Shown: piece by piece, positions 8,213 to 16,803 of the stretch | How the letters are laid out: each line of letters begins with the position of its first letter | How positions within the stretch are numbered: position 1 is the first letter of the stretch | Assembly (NCBI GenBank): GCA_029227815.1 | Contig: CP118523.1 | Span: 2,046,001-2,110,000 of the forward strand | Direction: 5' to 3' | Length of the DNA: 64,000 nt | Source of the DNA: Clostridiaceae bacterium M8S5 | GTDB taxonomy: Bacteria > Bacillota > Clostridia > Tissierellales > MCWD3 | Notes under the pieces: generated by a model | Told to the model about the DNA's origin: nothing | Database searches by the model: none | What the model saw: the letters and a program-made list of their open reading frames with translations, nothing else | Program-made: the position numbers and the translations under genes

Positions 8213-8827
8213 TTACGTTACTTCGATTTTATTTATTTTTAGTTCTTTATTTTTATTTATTTTCATCAATAGTTTTATTCCCGTAATAATAATATAAGCC
8301 AATCTAAAAAGAATTATACAGTTAAATTCAATATCTTTCTTTTGATGCTCAAAGTCTGCTCTCATATCTATATCATATTTGTCAAAATCAACTACATTTA
8401 AAACGATACCTAAAATAGTATATACTATAAGGTTCATAAAACCATTGAATATAGCTGTAAGAGCCGGATCTCTAAATCCTACATTAGTATAGATAACTAG
8501 CTTTTTTAATTTGAATGGTGCTAATAGATTTGGTAGTAATGCTTTAATTGCTTTATACATGTGTATATAATCTTTGAAAGATTTCTTTTCTTCTACTTTT
8601 TTGTTATTTAAAAACTTGTCTACATCTTTATTTAATTTGATGAGATGAAGTATCCTAATTTGCAAATTGTTATCATTTATAAATATAATTTCAATTAAAG
8701 GTAGAAATAAAAGAGTTACTTTAACCTTACCTTTAAAACTCCTAATCCTTTTTAGATCTATTTTTATGTATATAGGCATTAATACAAATAATAAAATTAT
8801 TAAAATTATTATGAATAATATTTTCAT
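8213..8827 (-). CDS. DUF2953 (YtfI-like) membrane-associated protein
   Basis: A 204-residue protein of the DUF2953 family that accompanies GerW in spore formers. It begins with a hydrophobic membrane segment (ILFIIILIILLFVLMPIYI), then a beta-rich region and a conserved part with VIYTNVGFRDPALTAIFNGF near 125-145, the family signature. A second hydrophobic stretch near the end may return to the membrane. It sits directly upstream of gerW and downstream of the scp genes, and its ribosome site is AAAGGTG. The function is unknown; in context it probably acts in the mother-cell or forespore envelope. Confidence 0.85.
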   Translation of the reverse strand: MKILFIIILIILLFVLMPIYIKIDLKRIRSFKGKVKVTLLFLPLIEIIFINDNNLQIRILHLIKLNKDVDKFLNNKKVEEKKSFKDYIHMYKAIKALLPNLLAPFKLKKLVIYTNVGFRDPALTAIFNGFMNLIVYTILGIVLNVVDFDKYDIDMRADFEHQKKDIEFNCIILFRLAYIIITGIKLLMKINKNKELKINKIEVT

Positions 8828-9042
8828 ATAAATTCACCTTTCAAGTTATTATCCTGAATTATTCATGGGAACTTTGATAAATATGCTGTAGTTTTCTAAA
8901 TTACAGTATTTCAGTGATTTTGAAAGCGTACTGGGCGGTACTGTAAAAAAGTGATGGATATATTGTAATTAGAAGGATGCAATATAGTTATTATTTTTCT
9001 GTGAATAATTTAGGGTTTATTTATATTTTTACCATATTCACC

Positions 9043-9076
9043 AAAAAAGACACATGATTTATTTTATTCATGTGTC
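9043..9076 (-). terminator. Terminator overlapping the scpB stop
   Basis: Perfect 9-bp stem GACACATGA/TCATGTGTC followed by TTTTTTGG on the minus strand. The 5' arm lies within the last scpB codons, so termination occurs immediately after translation ends. Confidence 0.85.
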
Positions 9077-9606
9077 TCTTCTTCTATATTTTTTTCTAAT
9101 ATATTTAATTTAGGCAATTCTGAAATATTTTTTATCCCGAAGTACCTTAAAAAATCATCTGTTGTTCCAAATATTCTTGGTCTACCGGGCTTATCAAGCT
9201 TACCAACCTCTGAGATAAGATTTTGTTCTATCAAATACCTAATTGCTCTATCACATCTAACACCTCTTATTGCTTCTATTTCAGCTTTTGTTATAGGTTG
9301 TTTATAAGCAACTATAGATAGTGTTTCAAGTGCTGTATTTGTTAACCCTTTACTGTTTTTAGGTGAACAAAGTTTGCTAATCCATGGATAATACTGTGGT
9401 CTTGTGCAAATTTGATAAGATTTATTGGTTTGCACTATTTGCAGTCCTCTTTTATCTTTATCTAATTCTTCCATCATCTCTTGTAGTAATAAGCTAGCTT
9501 TCTTTTTATCTATATTCAATACATCAGCTATATCTTTAATTGATAAAGGATCACCCCAAGCGAAAAGTAATGATTCTATTATTGATTTAATTTCTTTGAT
9601 TTCCAT
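9064..9606 (-). CDS. scpB: Chromosome segregation and condensation protein ScpB
   Basis: Kleisin-interacting winged-helix protein of the bacterial SMC condensin. Two winged-helix domains are visible: IKSIIESLLFAWGDPLS at the start, and TALETLSIVAYKQPITKAEI followed by IRGVRCDRAIRYLIEQNLI in the second, with the closing GRPRIFGTTDDFLRYFGI motif. I choose ATG 9606, because GGAGG lies 5 bases upstream; a TTG four codons earlier would lie on top of that site. The protein of 180 residues has the usual length. It follows scpA by 23 bases, forming the standard scpA-scpB pair, and ends in a strong terminator. Confidence 0.96.
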   Translation of the reverse strand: MEIKEIKSIIESLLFAWGDPLSIKDIADVLNIDKKKASLLLQEMMEELDKDKRGLQIVQTNKSYQICTRPQYYPWISKLCSPKNSKGLTNTALETLSIVAYKQPITKAEIEAIRGVRCDRAIRYLIEQNLISEVGKLDKPGRPRIFGTTDDFLRYFGIKNISELPKLNILEKNIEEETHE

Positions 9607-9629
9607 ATAATCCTCCAAATATTATCTTA

Positions 9630-10367
9630 TTAATTATTGCGTAGTTTAATATTTATTTGTTTAAAACTGTTTTCTTGCTTGACTGATATTTTTTCTAATT
9701 TTATTAACTCGAGTAAAGCTAGAAAAGTAACTACTATTTCAAATCTATTTGTTGTTTCTTTAAAAATGTCTTCAAAGCTTATATTTTTTACAATATAAAG
9801 AGTAGCAAGTATATTATCCATGCTCTCTTCTATAGTTATTGAATCTCTATTTATATTGGTAAAAGTAGGCTCAGAAATAGTTTGTCTATTTTTTTTCATC
9901 AATTTATGTAAGGCGTTAACTAAAGTGTTTAACTCTATTCCATCTATTGATAATTGAACAGCATCATCTATCAATTCTGCTATATCTTCTCTTGGCTTTG
10001 AATAAATCATGCTTTGGATAACTTCTCTATCTTTTAGCTCTATAGCTGCAGCTTTAAATCTTCTGTACTCTATAAGCTTTTCAATAAGTTCCTGTCTAGG
10101 ATCTATTTCATCTTCGTCAAATAGTTTTTCTTTTTTCTCTATAGGAAGAAGCATTTTAGATTTAATTTCTAGTAGTGTTGCTGCCATAACTAAGAATTCA
10201 CTTGTTATTTCTAAATCTAGTTCTTCCATTTTTTTTAGATACTCAATGTACTGGTCTGTAATTTCTGCTATTGAAATATCATAAATATCTACTTCTGATT
10301 TGTCTATTAAATGCAATAGCAAATCTAAAGGACCTTCAAAAGAATCCAATATTACTTTATACTCCAT
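9630..10367 (-). CDS. scpA: Segregation and condensation protein ScpA (kleisin)
   Basis: Kleisin subunit that bridges the SMC heads. The N-terminal domain carries LDSFEGPLDLLLHLI and VDIYDISIAEITDQYIEYL, followed by DLEITSEFLVMAATLLEIKS and KMLLP. The C-terminal winged helix carries RFEIVVTFLALLELIKLEKI. I choose ATG 10367, with AAGGAGAT four bases upstream. The longer frame adds 21 residues that match no ScpA start. The length of 245 residues is normal. It is co-transcribed with scpB; its upstream neighbour on the same strand is dacF, after a 350-base gap filled with hairpins. Confidence 0.96.
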   Translation of the reverse strand: MEYKVILDSFEGPLDLLLHLIDKSEVDIYDISIAEITDQYIEYLKKMEELDLEITSEFLVMAATLLEIKSKMLLPIEKKEKLFDEDEIDPRQELIEKLIEYRRFKAAAIELKDREVIQSMIYSKPREDIAELIDDAVQLSIDGIELNTLVNALHKLMKKNRQTISEPTFTNINRDSITIEESMDNILATLYIVKNISFEDIFKETTNRFEIVVTFLALLELIKLEKISVKQENSFKQINIKLRNN

Positions 10368-10484
10368 GTTGTATCTCCTTACTAAAATAGTTACTATATA
10401 TATTTTATAACCTTTTGATAAAAAACTCAAATATAAAAATATAAGATTTATTTCTATAGGTAATTAGTATTATGTTATCAATTA

Positions 10485-10692
10485 AAACAAGCATATCAAA
10501 GTGATATGCTTGTCTGACCATAGACAAAAGCCCAATTTCTGCGTTGTTGTTAAAATTTCCGTTGCTCACTTACCTCTAAGTAAGCTCTGCTACTCAATTT
10601 TAACACGCCTTGAAATTGAACTTTTACTAAAGTTTGCTATCTTGATGACTTTGTCATCAATCTAAACAAGCATATCAAAGTGATATGCTTGT
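10485..10692. repeat. Two identical hairpins flanking a nested palindromic element
   Basis: Identical 29-base sequences at 10485-10513 and 10664-10692 each fold into a perfect 12-bp hairpin, ACAAGCATATCA-AAG-TGATATGCTTGT. The copy at 10485 is followed on the minus strand by TTTTAATT and could act as a terminator after dacF. Between them lies about 150 bases with nested inverted repeats: CAATTTC/GAAATTG at 10533/10612, TTAAAATT/AATTTTAA at 10550/10596, and CTTAC/GTAAG at 10569/10580. There is also a separate hairpin TTGATGAC-TTT-GTCATCAA at 10642-10660. This looks like a non-coding palindromic repeat that duplicated a terminator on insertion, or a tandem terminator that was split by it. Confidence 0.8.
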
Positions 10693-10719
10693 TTTGTAAT
10701 ACAATCTTTTTATAAAAAG

Positions 10720-11895
10720 TTATTTTTTATCTATGTCTCTAGTTATAAGACTAAATACTTTTTCAAACATGTCTAGTATATTTGCCTTTTTTATATCTTT
10801 TTGTATAATTAAATCTACCCGTCCTACTACTTTATTGTTCATAGTTATAATTAATTCTCCAACTTTATCACCTTTTTTTAAAGGACATTGGAGACTATCA
10901 GGTAATATAAGTTTCTTTTCTATTTTGCCTTTATTTCCTTTAGTTACTAATGCATAGAGATCGTCTGATGCATATACATTTATTTTCTCTTCTTTTCCTT
11001 TTGTTATATTAATTGAGTCTATTTTATTATTTTTATCGCATATTTTAACTGAATCATAGGTTGCGAAACCATAGTCTAACAATTTCTTAGATTCTGAAAA
11101 TCTAATATTAGAACTACTACAACCAAGTACTACACTTATTAATGATAATTCTCCTCTTGTAGCACAAGCTGACAAACAATGACCAGATTTACTAGTGTAG
11201 CCTGTTTTTAAACCACTTGCACCTTTATAAAATCTAATTAGTCTATTTGTATTAACCAAACCTTGATCAATATCATGTTTTTTGCCGACTTTTATTGTAG
11301 TCATCCAAATATTTGTCCATTTTGTAATTTGCTTGTGTTTTAAAAGCTCTTTGCTCATTAGGCTTATATCATAAGCTGATGTATAATGATCATCTCGATC
11401 AAAACCTGTTACATTAGAAAAGTGAGTATTTTTCATGCCGAGTGCTTTAGCTTTAGCATTCATTTTCTTTAAGAAAAGTTCTTCTGATCCTGCTATATGT
11501 TCTGCTAATGCAACTGATGCATCATTTCCAGATCTTATCGCTACTGCTTTTAATATATTGTCTACTGTATTAACCTCACCGGCTTCCAAATATACTTGAC
11601 TACCACCCATACTTGCTGCGTATTCGCTTACTGTTATGCTATCTGTTAGTTTTATTGCATTGCTATCAAGAGCTTCCATAGCTAAAAGCAATACCATTAT
11701 TTTAGTTATGCTAGCAGGAGGAAGCTTGTCATGAACATTATGTTCATATAGAACTTTACCAGATTTTGCATCAATCAAAATAGATGATTTTGCGTTAATT
11801 TTAAATGGAGGTGATGCATAAGCAAAATTTGTTGAAGCTAACATGATAGCAAATATTAAAATAACGCTACATAATATTTTTATTCTCGATTTCAT
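10720..11895 (-). CDS. dacF: D-alanyl-D-alanine carboxypeptidase DacF
   Basis: Sporulation-type PBP5 homologue, peptidase S11. It has a signal peptide (ILCSVILIFAIMLASTNFAYA), SITK in PPASITKIMVLLLA as the SxxK motif, RSGNDASVAL as SxN, and LKTGYTSKSGH as KTG, then a C-terminal beta domain and an amphipathic tail with IITRDI that may touch the membrane. I choose ATG 11895, with GAGGAGGG five bases upstream; an earlier ATG lies inside that site. In Bacillus dacF follows punA in the xerD-drm-punA-dacF order ahead of spoIIA, and the same order is seen here apart from the plus-strand insertion at 12-14 kb and the absence of drm. Expression in the forespore would be expected from that context. Confidence 0.92.
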   Translation of the reverse strand: MKSRIKILCSVILIFAIMLASTNFAYASPPFKINAKSSILIDAKSGKVLYEHNVHDKLPPASITKIMVLLLAMEALDSNAIKLTDSITVSEYAASMGGSQVYLEAGEVNTVDNILKAVAIRSGNDASVALAEHIAGSEELFLKKMNAKAKALGMKNTHFSNVTGFDRDDHYTSAYDISLMSKELLKHKQITKWTNIWMTTIKVGKKHDIDQGLVNTNRLIRFYKGASGLKTGYTSKSGHCLSACATRGELSLISVVLGCSSSNIRFSESKKLLDYGFATYDSVKICDKNNKIDSINITKGKEEKINVYASDDLYALVTKGNKGKIEKKLILPDSLQCPLKKGDKVGELIITMNNKVVGRVDLIIQKDIKKANILDMFEKVFSLITRDIDKK

Positions 11896-12091
11896 ATTAT
11901 CCCTCCTCATTTTATATTTTTATGTTGTCCATCAGATATTTAACTTACACGAGGGAAAATAAGGAAGAAATATAATTAAGTGTTATATTAATAACTTATT
12001 CAACTATACAATCCAATCAATATATTTCACATCAACGTATTATAATTAATATATTATATAATAAAAACAATTAATTAGGAGTGTATTAGCT

Positions 12092-13495
12092 ATGTATAAA
12101 TGTTCAAATTATCTAAAAATAATTGAACGCGAGAATGACTATGCTTTATTTAATTCTCTCTTTGGTGGACTACTTATAGTTAATAATAATGTTATAGATT
12201 TGCTTAAAAAATTTAAGAAGCCCTGTTCATTAGAAGACATATTAGAATATAAAGACAAAAAAAAAACAGATAGAGTTATTAAGATTTTAAAAGACAGATA
12301 TTTTATAGTTAAAGATTATGTGGACGAATATAAAATAGTTCAAAAGGAAAAAAAACGAAGGTTAGGCTGTCTAAATAAAGGGGAATTTATTGACTCTATA
12401 CAACTAATTGTAAGTAATACTTGTAATTTTAACTGTGAATACTGCTTTATGAAATCTATATATAGTTCTAAGGAGAGATTTAAACTTCAAAAATCAAAAG
12501 ACAATCAATTAATGAGTTTTGAAATAGCTAGTAAATCTATAGATACTCTTATTAATCTAGCTAAAAATAATAATATAATGTATATAACCGTAGAATTTTT
12601 TGGTGGAGAACCTTTATGTAATTTTCCTTTAATGCAGCAAATATTTGATACTTATAAAAATGGTTTAAGCAAAGGTGTATGTATTTTATACTCTATGGTA
12701 ACTAATGGTTCTTTAATAGACGATAAGATAGCAAAAACACTAGCAAAAAATGGTGTGCATGTTGCTTTAAGCTTTGATTCTCCTTCTATTGATAAAAGAA
12801 CAGGCCAAGCAGAAGCTTTTAATAAAATGATACAATCTAAAGTAGATTTATTAAACAAATATGGTGCTACTATAATTATAAATTCAGCATTAACAAAACA
12901 AAATATAGATGCTTTTGATGTTAATCTGTTGTTTGATTTTTTAAATAAGAATAATATTAAAAAGCTTGTGGTAACTCACGAACTAGACATCAATTATTAT
13001 GAAGATAAAAAGAATATAGATAAGTTAGTTAATAAAACTATTGAAATCTTAGATTATGCTAGAAAATACGATATAAATGTAAATAGTACATGGGCAGATA
13101 TATTTAATCAAATTAATAGGGATGCTCCAATTAATTTGATACGCGGTAGTAAAGCTTGTGCTGGATGCAGTAGTAAACTTAGCATTGAACCCAATGGAGA
13201 AACCTTTGCATGTAAAAGTACCTCTGCACACTTTGGTAATATAAAATGTATTGATAGTATACTTGCATCACATAATTATAAATCATCTGTAAGTAGAGGA
13301 TATGATAATTGCGCTAAATGTAGAGGTTGTATGCTTGAAGGATTTTGTTCTGGACTATGCATAGGTTCAATAGAAAAAAAATACAATACTATATTTGCTA
13401 TAGAAGAAAAGGCTTGTAGGATTTTCAAAGACATAACTATCAATTTTATAAAAAATATTAAAGTAAATACTGATTATTGTTATCTAACCGAATGA
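12092..13495 (+). CDS. Radical SAM/SPASM peptide-maturase-like protein
   Basis: Probably an iron-sulfur enzyme that uses S-adenosylmethionine radicals to modify a ribosomal peptide or protein. An N-terminal region of about 90 residues resembles the small recognition domain that binds precursor leaders. The radical SAM motif CNFNCEYC gives C111, C115 and C118 in CxxxCxxC spacing. EFFGGEPL marks the GGE motif of SAM binding. The C-terminal SPASM region shows CAGC, NGETFACKS, then CAKCRGCMLEGFCSGLC and a final Cys, enough for two auxiliary clusters. The length of 467 residues suits peptide maturases. Ribosome site AGGAG lies 11 bases upstream of ATG. It is on the strand opposite to the dacF-pnp block that it interrupts, and is followed after 56 bases by a 171-residue gene of unknown family. 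Substrate is unknown. Confidence 0.85.
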   Translation: MYKCSNYLKIIERENDYALFNSLFGGLLIVNNNVIDLLKKFKKPCSLEDILEYKDKKKTDRVIKILKDRYFIVKDYVDEYKIVQKEKKRRLGCLNKGEFIDSIQLIVSNTCNFNCEYCFMKSIYSSKERFKLQKSKDNQLMSFEIASKSIDTLINLAKNNNIMYITVEFFGGEPLCNFPLMQQIFDTYKNGLSKGVCILYSMVTNGSLIDDKIAKTLAKNGVHVALSFDSPSIDKRTGQAEAFNKMIQSKVDLLNKYGATIIINSALTKQNIDAFDVNLLFDFLNKNNIKKLVVTHELDINYYEDKKNIDKLVNKTIEILDYARKYDINVNSTWADIFNQINRDAPINLIRGSKACAGCSSKLSIEPNGETFACKSTSAHFGNIKCIDSILASHNYKSSVSRGYDNCAKCRGCMLEGFCSGLCIGSIEKKYNTIFAIEEKACRIFKDITINFIKNIKVNTDYCYLTE

Positions 13496-13551
13496 ACATT
13501 TTAATATAGTGCATATATATTCATATATAATAGTATAGAAAGGATGTGTTT

Positions 13552-14067
13552 GTGTTGCAAAAAGCATGTGATAAATACAATTATTCTAGAAATGTTACAA
13601 TATTGCCAGCGATGCAGTCCGTAACATGGAAAAATAATATGCTTATTTTAGATTATAAATTTGAGATAACAAATCTTGACCTCAGGGAAATCCCATGTAG
13701 TCAAATTATTATTGAAAGCAATATGCCTGTAGGCTTTAGTGTTGAAGATATTGAAATCACAAATGTTTCCAACGTTAGATATAGACTTTTGAATAATAAT
13801 TCTTTAGTAGCATTAGGTGAATTGAATTCTATTAATTGTAATTGTACTATACCTGTAGATCTGAAAATATGTTTATCGACTAAATCAACTGCTGATATTG
13901 ATTTTATATCTGACCTCACAGCTAGTGTCCAAATAGATAAATTAATAGCTAATTCAATATTATTAAATACAAGTTATGAAAATATTCGTGAAGCTAGGCA
14001 AATAGCTACTACTACATTAGCTCTTAATACTGGTAATGAGCTTACAAGAAATGTAGGATTACTTTAA
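13552..14067 (+). CDS. Unrecognised beta-rich protein downstream of the radical SAM gene
   Basis: I do not recognise the family. Residues 15-130 alternate hydrophobic and polar like an immunoglobulin-type beta sandwich (for example TWKNNMLILDYKFEITN and SQIIIESNMPVGFSVEDI). The C-terminus is more helical and Thr/Asn-rich and ends in a short apolar tail, RNVGLL. Five cysteines occur, two of them as NCNC. There is no signal peptide or membrane segment. AAAGGA fits GTG 13552 best (7 bases); an upstream GTG at 13546 is too close. It is 56 bases after the radical SAM gene on the same strand, with a terminator behind it, so the two form a two-gene unit. It could be the substrate or a partner of the enzyme. 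Confidence 0.65.
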   Translation: MLQKACDKYNYSRNVTILPAMQSVTWKNNMLILDYKFEITNLDLREIPCSQIIIESNMPVGFSVEDIEITNVSNVRYRLLNNNSLVALGELNSINCNCTIPVDLKICLSTKSTADIDFISDLTASVQIDKLIANSILLNTSYENIREARQIATTTLALNTGNELTRNVGLL

Positions 14068-14113
14068 TAGTATCTTACCAAATTATATATCTAGTAATTG
14101 TTGTGAAATAGAT

Positions 14114-14160
14114 AAAATATAAGTTAACGGAAAATTAATTCTCCCTTAACTTATATTTTT
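14114..14160. terminator. Bidirectional terminator
   Basis: Inverted repeat AAAATATAAGTTAA/TTAACTTATATTTT, 14 bp perfect, between the convergent 171-residue gene and the purine nucleoside phosphorylase paralogue. Confidence 0.75.
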
Positions 14161-14184
14161 TATATATTAAAGAATAACTCAATA

Positions 14185-14997
14185 TTACATCATCTCTAGT
14201 ATTTTTTTAGTCAATTTTATAAATTTAGGTTTTGTCCTATTTGCAACTTCTATAACTTCTTCATGGCTTATGGATTGAATTTCTTCTGCTATAGCCATAT
14301 CCGTAATACATGATATACCTAAAACTTTCATACCAGAATGATTAGCAACTATTACTTCTGGCACTGTTGACATACCTATTACATCTCCACCAATTGTTCT
14401 AAGCATTCCTAGCTCAGCTCTAGAGAAATAGTATGGGCCACTGATAGCGGCGTATACACCTTTTTTTACTTCGATACCTATATCATTGGCTACTTTAGTA
14501 GCTATGTCTATAAGAGTTTTGTCATAAGCATGAGACATATCTGGAAAACGAGGACCTAATTCTTTATAGTTTTTTCCTATCAATGGATTGTCACCCATGA
14601 AGTTTATATGGTCTTCTATAAGCATTAATGCCCCTGCGTATAAATCTTTGTTCATACCACCACAAGCATTTGTGATAATAATACTGTCGATACCAAGTTC
14701 TTTCATAACTCTTACAGGAAATACAACTTCCTCCATAGAGTAGCCTTCGTAATAGTGAAAACGTCCTTGCATTGCTGCAACTTTTTTATTTTCGAGTGTT
14801 CCAAACACAAAATTACCAGCATGACCTTCTATCGTAGATACTGGAAAATTTGGTATCTCATCATACTTTATAATTACTTTATCAGTTATTTCATTTGCTA
14901 AATCACCTAATCCAGAACCCAGAATTAAGCCGATTTCAGGTTTGATATCTATTTTTGATTTAATATACTCTGATGCTTCTTTTATTTTTGATAACAT
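14185..14997 (-). CDS. Purine nucleoside phosphorylase paralogue with altered base-binding site
   Basis: Trimeric-PNP family phosphorylase that splits a nucleoside with phosphate. It keeps the phosphate/ribose features LILGSGLG, GHAGNFVFG, MQGRFHYYEGYS and MSTVPEV. It differs from its neighbour at the base pocket: NACGG replaces NAAGG, GPYYFSRAE replaces GPTYETPAE, and CITDMA replaces CITNMA. In human PNP the Glu of the second and the Asn of the third motif (E201, N243) bind 6-oxopurines. Methylthioadenosine phosphorylase has SRAE and an Asp in those places, as here. I infer a preference for a 6-aminopurine such as adenosine or methylthioadenosine rather than guanosine or inosine. It lies 11 bases after the canonical pnp gene and arose by tandem duplication or acquisition. 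Confidence 0.88.
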   Translation of the reverse strand: MLSKIKEASEYIKSKIDIKPEIGLILGSGLGDLANEITDKVIIKYDEIPNFPVSTIEGHAGNFVFGTLENKKVAAMQGRFHYYEGYSMEEVVFPVRVMKELGIDSIIITNACGGMNKDLYAGALMLIEDHINFMGDNPLIGKNYKELGPRFPDMSHAYDKTLIDIATKVANDIGIEVKKGVYAAISGPYYFSRAELGMLRTIGGDVIGMSTVPEVIVANHSGMKVLGISCITDMAIAEEIQSISHEEVIEVANRTKPKFIKLTKKILEMM

Positions 14998-15008
14998 ATA
15001 TTTACCTC

Positions 15009-15812
15009 CTAGATATTCTTTAGTATTTCTTTAGCAAATGCTATAAATCTGCTCTTTACTCTCTGTGTTGTTTCTATAACTTCTTCATGATTTAGTGGCT
15101 GATCAAGTATACCAGCAGCCATATTTGTGATACATGATATGCCTATAACCTTCATATCAGAATGTACTGCTGCTATTACTTCTGGTACTGTTGACATACC
15201 TACTGCATCTGCTCCGAGTATTCTAGCCATTCTTATTTCAGCAGGTGTTTCATAAGTCGGTCCTGTAAAGAACATGTATACACCTTCCTGTAAATCAAGG
15301 CTAATGTTCTTTGCTGACTTTCTAGCTATAGCTATTAGTTCAGGATTATAAGCATGGGACATATCTGGGAACCTTGGGCCAAATTCCTCCATGTTTTTAC
15401 CCATTAATGGATTATCAAATCCGAAATTTATATGGTCAGTTATTAGCATTAAATCTCCTGGTTTGAACTCTTTGTTCACTCCACCAGCAGCATTTGTTAT
15501 CATCAATTTATCTACGCCTAATAGTTTCATTACTCTTACTGGCATAGTCACATCTGTCATTTTGTAACCTTCATAATAATGAAAACGTCCTTGCATAGCG
15601 ATTACTTTTTTACCTTCCAATTCACCAAGCACAAGTTGTCCTTTGTGTCCATGGACTGTTGACTTTGGAAACTCTGGAATATCATCGTAGCCTATTTCTA
15701 TTTTGTTTTTTATTTCATCTGCTAATATACCTAAACCAGAGCCTAATATAAGCCCTACTTCTGGTTTAAAATCTCCTATTTGCTTTTGAATGTACTCTAA
15801 TGATTTCTTCAT
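15009..15812 (-). CDS. punA: Purine nucleoside phosphorylase
   Basis: Converts guanosine, inosine and deoxy forms plus phosphate into base and (deoxy)ribose 1-phosphate for purine salvage. Canonical trimeric PNP motifs are present: LILGSGLG, STVHGHKGQLVLG, MQGRFHYYEGY, TNAAGGVN, GPTYETPAEIRMARILGADA, GMSTVPEV and CITNMAAG. The Glu and Asn needed for 6-oxopurine recognition are intact. The length of 267 residues is usual. It follows xerD by 24 bases with AAGGAG upstream of the ATG, and precedes the divergent paralogue. The Bacillus gene drm (phosphopentomutase), normally between xerD and punA, is absent here. Confidence 0.95.
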   Translation of the reverse strand: MKKSLEYIQKQIGDFKPEVGLILGSGLGILADEIKNKIEIGYDDIPEFPKSTVHGHKGQLVLGELEGKKVIAMQGRFHYYEGYKMTDVTMPVRVMKLLGVDKLMITNAAGGVNKEFKPGDLMLITDHINFGFDNPLMGKNMEEFGPRFPDMSHAYNPELIAIARKSAKNISLDLQEGVYMFFTGPTYETPAEIRMARILGADAVGMSTVPEVIAAVHSDMKVIGISCITNMAAGILDQPLNHEEVIETTQRVKSRFIAFAKEILKNI

Positions 15813-15836
15813 CTTATTTTACTCCTTTGTTTATTA

Positions 15837-16724
15837 TTACGCTCTTGGATGCGCTTTTTGATATACTTCTTTTATTCTTACATTATTCAGCTGAGTATAT
15901 ACTTGTGTAGTAGAAATATCTGAATGTCCCAACATTTCTTGTATGGATTTGAGGTCCGCACCATTTTGTAATAAGTGGACTGCAAAAGAATGTCTAAAGG
16001 TTTGAGGTGTTATTTTTTTATCTATATTTGCTCTTTTAGCGTAATACTTTATTATCTTCCAAAAACCTTGTCTACTAAGCCGTTTTCCGTTATGATTTAA
16101 AAATAATGCTTGTTCATCTTCGTTGCTATTAGTAAAATAATTTCTGTACTTATTAAGGTAAGTATTAAGAGCAGTTATAGATAATTTGCCTATAGGTATA
16201 ACTCGTGATTTTGATGTGTTTTTTGAGCTTGTTAAGAATCCAAGCTTTAAGTTTACATCATTGATATTTAGAGATATCATTTCACTTACTCTTATACCTG
16301 TAGCATATAAAAGCTCAAGCATTGCTTTATCTCTTACACCTTTTGGAGTATTTGCATCTGGTTGCGCTATCAAATGCTCTACTTCATTTGTGGTTAGTAT
16401 ACTTGGTAGTTTTTTCTCCTGCTTTGGTGATTTTAAGTTTATAGTTGGGTCACTCTTGATCATATTATTATTTAATAGATATTGATAGAAAGTTCTTAAA
16501 GATGCCAAGTTTCTAGATATTGTGGAGTTTGATTTCCCCAAATTTTGAATATGCAATAAATAAGTTATGATAACGGTTTTATTGACACTCTTTAAATCCT
16601 TTATATCCTTTGTTTTTATATAACTATCAAATTGACCAATATCTCTATTATAACATTCAATAGTGTTTTTTGATAGTTCTTTATCTTTGGATAGATAATT
16701 TATAAATTCTTTTGTTAGATCCAT
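15837..16724 (-). CDS. xerD: Tyrosine recombinase XerD
   Basis: Resolves chromosome dimers at dif together with XerC. The N-terminal SAM-like DNA-binding domain carries YLSKDKELSKNTIECYNRDI and SRNLASLRTFYQYL. The catalytic domain carries the tetrad: Arg in YATGIRVSEM, then the TFRHSFAVHLL box (H-x-x-R equivalent), LGHSDISTTQVYT with the Tyr nucleophile. I choose ATG 16724 because AAGGAG lies 9 bases upstream; the 10 extra residues of the longer frame do not fit the family. At 295 residues it is full length. Its place next to spoIIM and pnp matches the Bacillus ripX/xerD locus, so it is the housekeeping enzyme and not an element integrase. Confidence 0.92.
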   Translation of the reverse strand: MDLTKEFINYLSKDKELSKNTIECYNRDIGQFDSYIKTKDIKDLKSVNKTVIITYLLHIQNLGKSNSTISRNLASLRTFYQYLLNNNMIKSDPTINLKSPKQEKKLPSILTTNEVEHLIAQPDANTPKGVRDKAMLELLYATGIRVSEMISLNINDVNLKLGFLTSSKNTSKSRVIPIGKLSITALNTYLNKYRNYFTNSNEDEQALFLNHNGKRLSRQGFWKIIKYYAKRANIDKKITPQTFRHSFAVHLLQNGADLKSIQEMLGHSDISTTQVYTQLNNVRIKEVYQKAHPRA

Positions 16725-16803
16725 CAATAAATCTCCTTTATATATTATTGTCACGGATAATTATATAATTCAACAAAAACGCTTATTTTCCTCTATACTC
16801 TTA

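Noticed and set aside
10485..10692. Possible CRISPR-like array because of two identical palindromic repeats
   Set aside because: Only two copies, with a single 150-base interval that is itself palindromic, and no cas genes; this is not an array.
15837..16724. Tyrosine recombinase as a sign of a mobile element
   Set aside because: Location next to spoIIM and pnp and the XerD motifs show it is the chromosomal dimer-resolution enzyme.
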